Shown piece after piece: positions 18,301 through 26,579 of a DNA stretch of 42,565 bases (position 1 is the first letter of the stretch; the number at the start of each line of letters is the position of its first letter). This stretch comes from EsbW-18 sp964634615 (lineage in GTDB: Bacteria; Patescibacteriota; Minisyncoccia; Phycocordibacterales; EsbW-18), in assembly GCA_964634615.1 (NCBI GenBank), contig CAZWLQ010000003.1, positions 1 through 42,565 on the forward strand, in the 5' to 3' direction. The notes under the pieces were generated by a model. It made no database searches and was not told the origin of the DNA. It worked only from the letters and a program-made list of their open reading frames with translations. Made by a program: the position numbers and the translations under genes.

Positions 18301-18894
18301 GAGTTCGTGCGATGAGAGCGCGGTGCCACAGCGCGGACACCACGGAAGCACTTTGTAGTCGCGATAGAGAAGTTTTTTGTCGGAAATTCCTTTGACGAGA
18401 TTCCACACCGATTCAATATAGTCGGGATAGTAGGTCACGTATGCATCATCGAGATCCACCCAGTAGCCGATACGGCGAGTGAAGTCTTTCCACTCGTTCA
18501 CATACTTCCAAACGCTCTCTTTACACTTTTCATTGAACGCAGCAATGCCGTACTCTTCAATCTGACTTTTTTGTGTAAAGCCCAACTGCTTTTCGGTTTC
18601 AATTTCAACCGGCAAGCCGTGTGTGTCCCACCCCGCCTTTCGACGCACATGGAAACCGCGCATCGTTTTATAACGCGGAATCACATCTTTAAATGCGCGG
18701 GAGATGAGGTGGTGAATTCCTGGGCGGCCGTTGGCAGTCGGTGGGCCTTCATAAAATACGAATTCACCCTCTGGAGATTCTTTGGCAAGGACTTTTTTGA
18801 ATATCGCTCCCTTCTCCCAGTCGGCAAGAATCGCCTCCTCTTTTTGGGCGACGTCGCTCTTCTCTACCTCATTTGTGTCCTTCTCTTGAGCCAT
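15376..18894 (-). CDS. ileS: Isoleucyl-tRNA synthetase with inserted histidine-phosphatase domain
   Basis: 1172 residues. It charges tRNA-Ile. The class I signature is PPTANGRPGIHH (51-62, with GIHH in place of HIGH) and KMSKS is at 811-815. Editing-domain features (TTTPWTLPGN at 228-237) and the KAGWDTHGLP block at 86-95 are present. The zinc-knuckle pairs Cys486/Cys489 and Cys720/Cys723 are separated by an extra ~180-residue domain. That domain (about 510-690) has a complete histidine-phosphatase set: RHGE at 516-519, SPFRRTRET near 565, GGES at 626-629 and THGAP with His658. Three heptamer repeats are embedded in the gene (15731-15758, 15864-15884, 16241-16268) and encode linker-like stretches. 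It lies between the kinase gene and the HD-like gene, whose start it overlaps. Confidence 0.96.
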   Translation of the reverse strand: MAQEKDTNEVEKSDVAQKEEAILADWEKGAIFKKVLAKESPEGEFVFYEGPPTANGRPGIHHLISRAFKDVIPRYKTMRGFHVRRKAGWDTHGLPVEIETEKQLGFTQKSQIEEYGIAAFNEKCKESVWKYVNEWKDFTRRIGYWVDLDDAYVTYYPDYIESVWNLVKGISDKKLLYRDYKVLPWCPRCGTALSSHELAQGYQDVKDLSVYVKFKVKGQENTYLLAWTTTPWTLPGNVALAVGEDIDYVKVAKEGETLILAKERLAIFGKEHEIKEEIKGKDLVGLSYESLYDFLHDRKVSPDEQEAWSASLEKAWKVYPASFVNTTEGTGIVHTAVMYGQDDFELGNAIGLPKYHLVDETGRFIEGLGFLSGRFVREQDENGKPTLAVDIIDDLKKRNLFFNQESYKHSYPHCWRCKTALIYYARTSWYIRMAGMRDALVKENEKINWVPEHIREGRFGEWLREVKDWAISRDRYWGTPLPVWRCAECESMHTIGSIDELLERSRSSGNTYTVLRHGESISNTLNVMSSVAGDEDDKLTEKGVEEAMRAGEALKKQGFDMIIASPFRRTRETAQHVASVLGLPSESIVYDERLREINAGTFENRSVYEFGLLFQGEGWFEKRADGGESHADVRARMADFIFDTDDRYKDQRILIITHGAPGQMLSAVAARATEETLAQHTKLFKETAERHPLPFKPYPHNANFELDLHKPYIDGVVLTCPKCGNDMRRTPEVMDVWFDSGAMPFAQDHYPFEHERYIDKEGFPADYICEAVDQTRGWFYTLHAIGVLSGKGHAYKNVVCLGHILDSQGKKMSKSVGNVVNPWEAIGKWGVDTIRFWMFSVNQPGDTKNFDEKTIGEVNNKVFTLLRNVAKFYQMNTEHGTRNTEGINPHESEHVLDQWILALLGELVASVTTSMDTYDMFSATRSIREFANDLSTWYVRRSRDRFKPETQMNADREYALVTFRFVLLELSKLLAPFTPFFAEEIYKQVGGEKESVHLEDWPTHTTHHAPHILEDMNEVRRIVSLALEARTNAGIKVRQPLAQLKIRNPKSEIRKKEELLALIKDEVNVKEVVFEDSEGWEVELDTTITPELKEEGELRDLIRAIQDFRKQSGLTASDKVALVVTTDAEGKTLIESRRSEVINATGLTSIDVVESATGEAPAAERFAFRINK
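15731..15758. repeat. In-gene heptamer repeat (TTTCGGA x4) in ileS
   Basis: Four perfect 7-nt units inside the ileS reading frame. They encode the Lys/Arg/Asn-rich segment KIRNPKSEIRKK near residue 1050. Confidence 0.9.
15864..15884. repeat. In-gene heptamer repeat (GTGGTGC x3) in ileS
   Basis: Three 7-nt units, the last with one change, encoding the histidine-rich stretch THTTHHAPH near residue 1003. Confidence 0.8.
16241..16268. repeat. In-gene heptamer repeat (TCCGTGT x4) in ileS
   Basis: Four perfect 7-nt units inside ileS, encoding NTEHGTRNTEG near residue 876. It lies between the catalytic and anticodon-binding parts, where added length is probably tolerated. Confidence 0.9.
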
Positions 18895-18944
18895 GATTTG
18901 CCAATCATAGCATAGCGCTTGGCTTCGGTGGAGACACCGTTTAC

Positions 18945-20294
18945 TTACGCCTGCTTCATGTCTGGAAGAAAGACGTGCATCGTTGTGCCTTCGTTTTCTT
19001 TCGACTCAAACCACATGCGTCCGCCATGGAGTTCAACCAATTGTTTGGTGAAATAGAGACCCATGCCGGTTCCCTGTGCAACATGCCGTTCGGCATTTGT
19101 CGCACGATAGTATGTGCTGAAAATCTTTTTCTGTTCTGCTTCTGGAATACCGATGCCGTGATCGGTCACCAAAAAGACATACCCTTCCTTGTCGCGACCA
19201 TACGAAATCAACACTTCACTCTTTGGATTTGAATATTTGAGGGCATTGCTGATGACGTTTGAAAAAATGCGACGCATCTTGTCTTTATCGCACGGATACG
19301 GAAGGTGCTCAGGGAATCCGCGGTCAAAACGGAGCGTGATGCTATCTTTTGCTGCATTCAGTGAAAGTGTTGTTGCTGCATCGCGCACAAGCTGTGCCAC
19401 ATCAACAACTTCGCGAAGCAATTTTTTCGAATCGCTCCCTTCCATACGCGACGTGGTGAGAATATCGGCGACGGTTTCACTCATGTAGCGCGCCGCGTCA
19501 CGAATGAGCGATATCATCGTTCGTTCTTTTTCATGAAGCGATTTGTTTTCAAGAACGCTTTCAGCTCCCCACGCAATGCCCGCAAGGGGTGAGCGCAATT
19601 CGTGCGATGCGATTGAGAGAAATCGAAACTTGGTTGCAAAGAGCTCTTCATCTTTCTTTCGAAGACGCTGCCCACCAAGCGCGAGGACAATCATGATGAG
19701 CGCGAGTAAGAGTGGAATCGATGCGTATGACACGAGTGCGATGAAATAGTCATCGGCATCAACATCAAGACCGACAACCGCGATAACGTCTTCACCGTCG
19801 GCCGACAGAACCGGAGCGAGCCCCGATACCCACGTTCCCCATCGATCGGTTTCTGGACCTTCAACGACCGTTTGCTTGGTACGAAAAATACTTCGAAGAG
19901 CGGGTGTTGCTTCGTAGTACACATCGCCGGGCGCGGAATAGTCAGGAGAGCTGGGGTCTTCAGAATCTCCCAGAAAAACAATATCGTTACCTTGAAGAAT
20001 AAATGCGTACACAAAACGCACGTCCTGGTTCGCAGTTTTAATGCGTTGCATGCTCTGCTTCAAACCGTCGTATGCGGGCGTTCCGATATCCGCCTCACTC
20101 GCACGTAATGGTTCTATTTCACTGGCATTGATAGTCGCAGCAATCGTTCCTGCGCGTTCAGCAAGTGATTCGCGCTGATTACGAACAACGAGTGTCGCAA
20201 CCAACCATGAAAAAAGCGCTCCGAAGAGGACAAGTGCGAGGACGATATAGCGGTATCGATCGTACGGAGATTTTTTGAGTTCAGCGACATCCAT
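18945..20294 (-). CDS. Membrane sensor histidine kinase (orphan)
   Basis: 449 residues. A first membrane helix (about 16-37) and a second (about 188-207) enclose a ~150-residue external sensor region with no family I can name. The cytoplasmic part has the H-box FLSIASHELRSPL (His231), the N-box NVISNALKYSN, and the G-boxes DHGIGIPE and GTGMGLYF. It should autophosphorylate on His231 and pass the phosphate to a response regulator, but none is encoded in this window. It lies between argS and ileS, 31 bp and 50 bp away, so it may be cotranscribed with tRNA-synthetase genes. Confidence 0.92.
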   Translation of the reverse strand: MDVAELKKSPYDRYRYIVLALVLFGALFSWLVATLVVRNQRESLAERAGTIAATINASEIEPLRASEADIGTPAYDGLKQSMQRIKTANQDVRFVYAFILQGNDIVFLGDSEDPSSPDYSAPGDVYYEATPALRSIFRTKQTVVEGPETDRWGTWVSGLAPVLSADGEDVIAVVGLDVDADDYFIALVSYASIPLLLALIMIVLALGGQRLRKKDEELFATKFRFLSIASHELRSPLAGIAWGAESVLENKSLHEKERTMISLIRDAARYMSETVADILTTSRMEGSDSKKLLREVVDVAQLVRDAATTLSLNAAKDSITLRFDRGFPEHLPYPCDKDKMRRIFSNVISNALKYSNPKSEVLISYGRDKEGYVFLVTDHGIGIPEAEQKKIFSTYYRATNAERHVAQGTGMGLYFTKQLVELHGGRMWFESKENEGTTMHVFLPDMKQA

Positions 20295-20325
20295 ACAAAA
20301 ACTATACCACGCTCTTTTTCAAAGA

Positions 20326-22032
20326 TTACATCGCTTGCGGTACGCGAATGCCAAGGAGCCAGAGAACGCGCTCAAGCGTAATTTCAACCGCATGCGTGAG
20401 CGCAACACGGTATGGTGACAGCGGGTCATTCGCATCAACGATATGCTCTTGTGCGTAAAAACTGTTGAATGCAGATGAAAGCTCGATACCGTAGGTCGCG
20501 ACGTGATGTGGTTCGTATTCTTTCGCAGCACGTGCGGCAACTTCAGGAAAACGTTCGAGCATCTTTTCAAGGACACCAATTTCTTCTGGAGCAGTGTCGA
20601 GCGATCCTGTGATGCCGGCTTCTTTTGCCTTTGCGCCGATTGAACGAGCGCGCACCGCGGTGTATTGCATATAGGGGCCCGAATCGCCTTCAAACGAGAG
20701 AGATTTTTCTTCGTCAAAAATAATATTCTTGTTGAGCGCCTGACGAAGGACGCTGTATTTGATTGCGGCAACACCAACATCTTGTGACACCGACTGTTTC
20801 TGATCGTCCGGAACACGCTCCCCCATTTTTTGCTTGACCTCATCAATCAGTCCGGTAATCAACGAGTCTCCGGTGACCGCGTTACCAAGACGTGACGACA
20901 TCTTTTTGCCGAGAAGCTGCATCATGCCGTGTGACACATGCGTGAATCTGCCTGCGAGTTCTTTACGCAACAGTCCCATTGCTTTAAATACGACTTCAAA
21001 ATACTGCGCCTGCTCAACCGCGGTGATAGTGATTGATGTGTCAAATGAAAAATCTTTTGCTTTGAGTTCACCGAGTCCAAGCTCTTTTGCTTCATAGACC
21101 GGCAGACCCTTGCTCGTCAAAAAGACGCGAGTGTGAAGACCGTAGTCTTCTCCAGGGAACACAATCGCTCCATCGCTTTCTTTAAAGATTCCTTTTTCTT
21201 TTCCTTCCTTCACCAACTCAATACCACGTTCAAAGACCTCACTTTCGAGATAGTATTTGTCAAACGTTGTTCCGAGGAGTTTGTAGAGTTCTTCAAAACG
21301 AGCGAGTGATGTCTTCTTCCCCGCTTCATAGAGTTCGAGAATCTTTGGGTCATGCTCGTATACTTTTTTATTGAGATCATTGATTTCCTCTTTTGCTTTC
21401 TCGTCGCTCTCGTACGCCTGTGCACCGTGCGCATATGCTTTCCCAACCGCGTCGATATCGTGCACATCCGCGTTCAAATCCTTGATGCCCCAGAGTGCTT
21501 TTGCAATGTGTAATCCAACATCGCCTTGGTAGTTCAAACGCTTCACAGCAGCACCCGCATTTTCAATCAAACGTGAGAGCGACTCGCCAATCGCATTGCT
21601 CATCAAGTGACCGATGTGAAATGGCTTCAGAATGTTCGGCTGGGTGTACTCAACGAGAACCGTTTTCCCTTTGAGCGCAGTTCCTTTGCCGTACTCGGCA
21701 TCAATCTCCTTAAGTGTTTCGAGAAAATATTCTTTTGTGAGATGAAAATTGATGAACCCAGGACCCGCCACTTCGACTTTCTCAACATACTCAATTGTTG
21801 GAAGGTTTTGGATAAGTTCTTCCGCAACTGCTTTTGGACTCTTCCCGGCCTGTTTTGCTACAGCAAGCGCAATGTTCGTCGCATAGTCGCCATGCGCCAT
21901 GTCAGCCGGTCGCTCAAGCACCACCGCAGGTTGCGGGGCCCCGCCAGAGGCGGTGGCAGGATCTGCGCCCTCGATACCAAGATCTTTAAGGGCTTTTGTG
22001 ACCGCTTCTATGATTCTTTCTTTGGCGTCCAT
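20326..22032 (-). CDS. argS: Arginyl-tRNA synthetase
   Basis: 568 residues. It charges tRNA-Arg. The N-terminal Add-1 domain is followed by the HIGH motif in QPNILKPFHIGHLMSNAIGE (near 130), and the KMSKS equivalent reads KKMSSR (near 380). A C-terminal helical anticodon-binding (DALR) domain contains EEIGVLEKMLERFPEV. Length is typical of the enzyme. It starts 9 bp after the glyA stop, so the two are probably one transcript. A Pro/Ala-rich N-terminal linker (PATASGGAPQPAV) is an unusual low-complexity stretch. Confidence 0.96.
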   Translation of the reverse strand: MDAKERIIEAVTKALKDLGIEGADPATASGGAPQPAVVLERPADMAHGDYATNIALAVAKQAGKSPKAVAEELIQNLPTIEYVEKVEVAGPGFINFHLTKEYFLETLKEIDAEYGKGTALKGKTVLVEYTQPNILKPFHIGHLMSNAIGESLSRLIENAGAAVKRLNYQGDVGLHIAKALWGIKDLNADVHDIDAVGKAYAHGAQAYESDEKAKEEINDLNKKVYEHDPKILELYEAGKKTSLARFEELYKLLGTTFDKYYLESEVFERGIELVKEGKEKGIFKESDGAIVFPGEDYGLHTRVFLTSKGLPVYEAKELGLGELKAKDFSFDTSITITAVEQAQYFEVVFKAMGLLRKELAGRFTHVSHGMMQLLGKKMSSRLGNAVTGDSLITGLIDEVKQKMGERVPDDQKQSVSQDVGVAAIKYSVLRQALNKNIIFDEEKSLSFEGDSGPYMQYTAVRARSIGAKAKEAGITGSLDTAPEEIGVLEKMLERFPEVAARAAKEYEPHHVATYGIELSSAFNSFYAQEHIVDANDPLSPYRVALTHAVEITLERVLWLLGIRVPQAM

Positions 22033-22041
22033 GTGGACAGT

Positions 22042-23310
22042 CTACACGAATTTTTCAGGAACTGGGAATGCGTTGGCGAGCTCTTTAATCTCCCCTTTCA
22101 CCCGAGTTTTAAGTTCGGTGTCGGTTGGGTTCTGTAACACCTCAATCATTAGCTCTGCGACACGCGCACATTCTTTTTCAGTAAATCCGCGCGTTGTGAT
22201 TGCAGGCGTACCAAAACGGATTCCTGATGGGTCGAGTGGCTTTCGTGGATCATCCGCAATCATGTTTTTGTTGACCGTGATACCAACTTCATCGAGTGCG
22301 CGCTCTGCATCAGCGCCAGTGACGTTCAGTGACCCAAACACATCTGCAAGAATCAAATGGTTTGATGTTCCTCCGGTGATTAATCGCACATTCGCTTTGA
22401 TGAACACTTCCGCCATTGCTTGCGCATTCTTTATCACCTGCGCCGCATATGTTTTGAAGGACGGCTTCAGTGCCTCGCCAAATGCGATTGCTTTGGCTGC
22501 AATCACGTTCATGTGTGGTCCTCCTTGAAGACCGGGGAATATCATTTTATCAATTTTCTTTGCAATCTCTTCGCTCTCTCGAACAAGAATCATTCCACCG
22601 CGAGGTCCACGAAGCGTTTTGTGCGTTGTTGTGGTCATCACATCGAATCCATAATCAAATGGATTCTTCGCTGCTTTGCCTGCGATCAATCCTGCGATGT
22701 GCGCGATATCCATTACCGCGAGTGCGCCGACTTCACGTGCGATTGAAACAAATTTTTCATAGTCCAACTCACGCGGATATGCAGAATATCCTGCGAGGAG
22801 GATTTTTGGTTTCTCCGCAATCGCGGTTTCGCGGAGCGCGTCGTAATCAATCTCCCCTGTCTCGATGTTCTTCATTTTGTAGCGAACGAAGTTGAAGACC
22901 TTGGTGATCGCGGTCACTGGGTGTCCGTGGGTTAGGTGTCCGCCGTGTGAGAGGTCCATGCCGAGCACGGTGTCCCCTGGCTCGAGCAAAGCAAAATACA
23001 TCGCGATGTTTGCTGGAGCGCCCGAGAGTGGCTGGACGTTGACGTATTTTGCACCAAAGAGTTTCTTGGCACGTTCGATCGCAAGCGTCTCCACCTGATC
23101 GGTATATTCCTGTCCACCGTAGTAACGCTTGCCCGGATATCCTTCTGAATATTTGTTGGTGAAAACAGAGCCCAATGCTTCAAGTACCGCGTGCGAAACG
23201 TAGTTCTCTGACGGGATCAGTTCGAGTCCATCTTTCTGTCGCTCGATTTCACCTTCGAGTGCTGCGGCTACTTCTTTATCTTGCTGTTTGAGAAATATAA
23301 AATCGTCCAT
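22042..23310 (-). CDS. glyA: Serine hydroxymethyltransferase
   Basis: 422 residues from the ATG at 23310; twelve further in-frame codons lie upstream without support. GlyA interconverts serine and glycine and makes methylene-tetrahydrofolate, the carbon donor for thymidylate synthase. Family features are LIPSENYVS near 30, NVQPLSGAPANIAMYFAL near 90 and the PLP-lysine motif TTTTHKTLRGPRGG. The gene sits between thyA and argS, so its product should supply the cofactor used by the adjacent ThyA, a functional pairing supported by both gene identities. Confidence 0.97.
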   Translation of the reverse strand: MDDFIFLKQQDKEVAAALEGEIERQKDGLELIPSENYVSHAVLEALGSVFTNKYSEGYPGKRYYGGQEYTDQVETLAIERAKKLFGAKYVNVQPLSGAPANIAMYFALLEPGDTVLGMDLSHGGHLTHGHPVTAITKVFNFVRYKMKNIETGEIDYDALRETAIAEKPKILLAGYSAYPRELDYEKFVSIAREVGALAVMDIAHIAGLIAGKAAKNPFDYGFDVMTTTTHKTLRGPRGGMILVRESEEIAKKIDKMIFPGLQGGPHMNVIAAKAIAFGEALKPSFKTYAAQVIKNAQAMAEVFIKANVRLITGGTSNHLILADVFGSLNVTGADAERALDEVGITVNKNMIADDPRKPLDPSGIRFGTPAITTRGFTEKECARVAELMIEVLQNPTDTELKTRVKGEIKELANAFPVPEKFV

Positions 23311-23376
23311 ACGGTTTGTACTAAGAGTTAATAAATCGATGGACAATCGTTAAATCATAAAGAAGTGTCGATACAG

Positions 23377-24336
23377 TTATCCGTGCAAATTCTTATTGTA
23401 TCCACCCGAGACCGTAAGCGGAGCTTTGATTGGTGGATGTGGATCATACCCCACGAGCTCAACGTACTCTGGCTTAAATGTATCGAGCGAATCAAATTCA
23501 TTCGAGAACGTGAGTGTTGGAAACGCTTTTGGCTCGCGAGTCAACTGTTCTTTTGCTTGATCGAAATGATTCTCGTAGATATGCAGGTCGCCAAATGTGT
23601 GGACGAATTCTCCCGGCTCTCGTCCAAGGATCTTCGCAAGAACCACTGTAAGAAGCGCGTAGCTTGCAATGTTGAACGGGACACCAAGGAAGACGTCCGC
23701 GCTTCGTTGATACAACTGAAGACAGACCTTTCCGTTCTTGATGTTGGTCTGGAACATGTTGTGGCAAATTGGGTATCGAACGCCCTGTCCGGGAAGTGCC
23801 ATCGCATAGAGGTTTTGCGGATTCCACGCTGAAAGAACCGTATTGTGACAATCGGGATCTTTTCGCATCTCATCTACAATCCACCCCAACTGATCAACCG
23901 TGCGTCCGTCATTTGCAGGCCATCGACGCCATAATTCACCGTAAATATAACGGAGTTCACCATGTTCGTTTGCAAATGCATCGTCAGTTTTTATTTTCTC
24001 GATGAACTCTTCTTTCGTGAGCGCAGGCACAAGTCCTTTCTCTACCTTTTCGTTGTAGAGTTTATACGGATAATCATCCCAGATGTGCACATCATTATCG
24101 ACGAGGTACTTAATGTTCGACTTTCCTGAAAGAAACCAGTAGAGCTCGTGCAATACGCCCTTCCAATACACCTTCTTTGTCGTGAGCATCGGAAAACCTT
24201 GCGAGAGATCAAAACGAATCTGACGGCCAAAGACACTATAGGTCTTTACGCCAGTTCCTTTATCAATCTGCTCCTCTCCTTTCTCGACAACTTCGCGCAA
24301 AAGGTCGAGGTATTGGTATTCGGGATGCTTTGACAT
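23377..24336 (-). CDS. thyA: Thymidylate synthase
   Basis: 319 residues. ThyA methylates dUMP to dTMP with methylene-tetrahydrofolate. The catalytic Cys191 lies in RYPICHNMFQ, followed by the conserved LYQRSADVFLGVPFNIASYA. The N-terminal substrate-binding region GRQIRFDLSQGFPMLTTKK is also clear. An extra ~30 residues around 100-130 relative to short bacterial ThyA contain ALTKEEFIEKIKTDDAFANE. The neighbours glyA (methylene-folate supply) and dcd (dUMP precursor) make a compact thymidylate module. Confidence 0.97.
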   Translation of the reverse strand: MSKHPEYQYLDLLREVVEKGEEQIDKGTGVKTYSVFGRQIRFDLSQGFPMLTTKKVYWKGVLHELYWFLSGKSNIKYLVDNDVHIWDDYPYKLYNEKVEKGLVPALTKEEFIEKIKTDDAFANEHGELRYIYGELWRRWPANDGRTVDQLGWIVDEMRKDPDCHNTVLSAWNPQNLYAMALPGQGVRYPICHNMFQTNIKNGKVCLQLYQRSADVFLGVPFNIASYALLTVVLAKILGREPGEFVHTFGDLHIYENHFDQAKEQLTREPKAFPTLTFSNEFDSLDTFKPEYVELVGYDPHPPIKAPLTVSGGYNKNLHG

Positions 24337-24356
24337 GGTGGGTGAAAAATAAGCGA

Positions 24357-24902
24357 CTAATGTTTTGGCAACGCGAAGTGATCTGAGTTCTGACCGTCAT
24401 ATCGCCCGATATCTTCGTATTTTTTACTCGTTGTGCTTGAGAGTCTTGCGAAGAGGAGTTGTGCAACCGGCATGCCTGGACGCAAGATGAGTGGGACGTT
24501 ATTCGTATTCACAAGTTCGAATGTTGGGAAAAAGTGGTGTCCGGGATTGAAGAGCATTGCGGTGTTGTGCACGACAAGTCCTGCGCGTGCAAGACTCGAC
24601 TTTCCAGAAAGCAAAATGAGGTGGTTGTGATCCACGCCGATGAACTCTTTCTGCTTACCGAGCACGCTCTCCCCTGGGTGAAGAACAAACTCTCCGCCGT
24701 CTTCAACCACGATTGTTCGGGTCTTTGGAAAAATCTTATGTGCTGGATCAACCGCCTTAGTGTTGTGCCGGTCGGTCACGTCAAATTCATTACCGAGCGT
24801 TACGTCATAGCTTGCAAGCTGTAGCTGACTTTCAACGAAGGGCTTAATAACAATTGCGCCAGATTCGATAGCTTTTTTTATATCAACGTCAGAGAGAAAC
24901 AT
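24357..24902 (-). CDS. dcd: dCTP deaminase (Dcd/DUT family)
   Basis: 181 residues from the ATG at 24902; a TTG nine bases upstream overlaps the previous gene. It deaminates dCTP to dUTP, the usual route to dUMP for ThyA. Motifs are GKSSLARAG at 100-108 and FPTFELVN with Glu129 in the catalytic position. The segment between (VVHNTAMLFNPGHH) is more divergent than usual, so whether it also hydrolyses dUTP, as bifunctional DCD-DUT enzymes do, cannot be told. It begins one base before the CYTH-gene stop, an arrangement typical of coupled genes. Confidence 0.88.
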   Translation of the reverse strand: MFLSDVDIKKAIESGAIVIKPFVESQLQLASYDVTLGNEFDVTDRHNTKAVDPAHKIFPKTRTIVVEDGGEFVLHPGESVLGKQKEFIGVDHNHLILLSGKSSLARAGLVVHNTAMLFNPGHHFFPTFELVNTNNVPLILRPGMPVAQLLFARLSSTTSKKYEDIGRYDGQNSDHFALPKH

Positions 24903-24903
24903 A

Positions 24904-25584
24904 TTATTCAATTACAAAGATATTATCGGTCCCATAATAGTCATTCCAATTGTTGTTGTAGTGCGCAAACATCCGTTCCAATCGGTCCTGTGGAAGCTCT
25001 GTCACACCAAGGTCTGCCATAAAGCGTCCGATCTCCTCTCGAGCAGTCGGTACGTCTGATTCATCGGTGAGAATCTTTTCGAACTCTGCAAGGTATCCAT
25101 ATCCCGCATTCTTATCAATCGTGATGTTCATTCCTCCTACTTCATAGTCTTCCCGTTCGCGAGACCACTTTGCTTGATAGGATAATCCCGCATCAAGTAA
25201 AAGCTGGTCCAACGCTTCAATTGAGAGCGCTACCGGTGATTCAAATTCGATGCGCGACACGCCGTTTGCACTGGTGTCATCCCCGATTGATGCTTTGACG
25301 ATAAAAAATACTTTTCCGTCTGCATCGCGAGTTCGGATAGAATGTTTTTTTCCTTCTGAGAGAATATGCGCAAGATCGCTCTGTCTATCCTCCGTAACAT
25401 ATGGAGTAATGGACTGTTGGAGCAGTGAGAGATCTGTTGGGGTAATAAAATAATGATTGAGGTGTGCGTGTTTTCCTTTTTGAATGAGTTCAGGAAATCG
25501 CTCTGTAAGACGCGCCTTTAATGCATCTGCGTTCGCTTTTTCTCCAAGCAAGCTCTTGATTTCAACTTCGTAGGTGTGTGCCAT
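24904..25584 (-). CDS. CYTH-domain (triphosphate tunnel) protein
   Basis: 226 residues. CYTH proteins form an eight-stranded tunnel that binds triphosphates such as ThTP, polyphosphate or ATP. The N-terminal hallmark ExExK appears as YEVEIKS (residues 5-11). Alternating basic and acidic residues along the strands (SIRTRDADGKVFFIVKA, VSRIEFESP, GYLAEFEK) fit the fold. The substrate cannot be chosen. It leads the minus-strand run and stands 26 bp from the divergent folA. Confidence 0.85.
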   Translation of the reverse strand: MAHTYEVEIKSLLGEKANADALKARLTERFPELIQKGKHAHLNHYFITPTDLSLLQQSITPYVTEDRQSDLAHILSEGKKHSIRTRDADGKVFFIVKASIGDDTSANGVSRIEFESPVALSIEALDQLLLDAGLSYQAKWSREREDYEVGGMNITIDKNAGYGYLAEFEKILTDESDVPTAREEIGRFMADLGVTELPQDRLERMFAHYNNNWNDYYGTDNIFVIE

Positions 25585-25610
25585 ATCGAGACGTAGTATA
25601 AACTACCCTC

Positions 25611-26111
25611 ATGGATAAACACCCGTTGATAAGCATGATTGCGGCAATTGGAACACGCACCCGAGCACTCGGCAAAGGGGGCGACCTTCTCTGGCACATA
25701 CCAGAGGATATGAAACGCTTCAAAACCCTTACCATGGGTCACCCCGTCATCATGGGGAGAAAGACTTGGGAGTCGATACCAGAGAAGTTTAGACCTCTTC
25801 CTGGGCGAACCAATATCGTCATCACGAGAACCGAAGGGTACGAAGCTCCTGGTGCAGTCATCGTTCACGATTTTGCTTCAGCGCTAAAACGAGCGTGCGA
25901 AGAAACTCCGAATGAGATTTTTGTGATTGGAGGGTCACAGATTTATACAGAAGGACTCCCCTACACACATCGGCTCTATCTCTCTCTTATTGATTCGGAC
26001 GAAGAAGGCGATATCTTTTTTCCAGAATACAGCGAATTCACAAAAGAGATTTCTCGTGAAGAACATCCTGAATCAACACCTCCGTATACATTCGTGGTTT
26101 TAGAAAAATAA
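25611..26111 (+). CDS. folA: Dihydrofolate reductase
   Basis: 166 residues. FolA regenerates tetrahydrofolate, which ThyA consumes. Visible features are MIAAIGTRTRALGKGGDLLW (N-terminal strand and substrate loop), HIPEDMKRFK, IMGRKTWESIP and FVIGGSQIY (NADPH site). It faces away from the CYTH-dcd-thyA-glyA run with 26 bp between starts, so the folate/thymidylate genes probably share a regulatory region. A strong bidirectional terminator follows and separates it from rplK. Confidence 0.97.
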   Translation: MDKHPLISMIAAIGTRTRALGKGGDLLWHIPEDMKRFKTLTMGHPVIMGRKTWESIPEKFRPLPGRTNIVITRTEGYEAPGAVIVHDFASALKRACEETPNEIFVIGGSQIYTEGLPYTHRLYLSLIDSDEEGDIFFPEYSEFTKEISREEHPESTPPYTFVVLEK

Positions 26112-26141
26112 AAACACTCTCTTTCGAGAGTGTTTTTATTG
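26109..26141. terminator. Bidirectional intrinsic terminator between folA and rplK
   Basis: AAAACACTCTC and GAGAGTGTTTT pair perfectly around a TTTC loop, with A and T tracts on the two sides. It can stop both folA and the converging rplK transcript. Confidence 0.95.
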
Positions 26142-26148
26142 AGAGAGT

Positions 26149-26568
26149 TTATTTAACGTCGATTCCCATTGAGCGGGCTGATCCTTCGATGATTTTCATT
26201 GCTGCATCGATGTCGTGAGCATTCAAGTCCGCCATCTTCGTTTCTGCAATCTCTCGGATTTGTGCCTTCGTGACCGATCCGACTTTCTTCAATGGGTTTC
26301 CTGATCCCTTCGGAACACCTGCTGCTTTTGCAAGCAAGCTTGATGCCGGAGATGATTTGAGGATGAAGTCGTACGTTCGGTCTTCGTAGACAGTGAGGAC
26401 AACCGAAACTGTTGTGCCGCGCATCTCTGCGGTCGCTGCGTTGAACTTCTGGATGAAATCTCCGATGTTCACGCCGGCCTGACCGAGGATAGGACCCAAC
26501 GGCGGAGCAGGAGTTGCTGCACCACCCGGTGCCTGCAATTTAAGTGTTTTTGTGATTTTCTTTGCCAT
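26149..26568 (-). CDS. rplK: 50S ribosomal protein L11
   Basis: 139 residues. L11 binds 23S rRNA near the GTPase centre. The N-terminal GAATPAPPLGPILGQAGVNI and the C-terminal RNA-binding domain (SNPLKKVGSVTK region, ETKMADLNAHDIDAA) are typical. It is downstream of nusG, as in many bacteria, but rplA does not follow; the transcript ends at the terminator shared with folA. A 130-bp spacer with 7-nt-period repeats separates it from nusG. Confidence 0.97.
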   Translation of the reverse strand: MAKKITKTLKLQAPGGAATPAPPLGPILGQAGVNIGDFIQKFNAATAEMRGTTVSVVLTVYEDRTYDFILKSSPASSLLAKAAGVPKGSGNPLKKVGSVTKAQIREIAETKMADLNAHDIDAAMKIIEGSARSMGIDVK

Positions 26569-26579
26569 AACTGTGTTTA

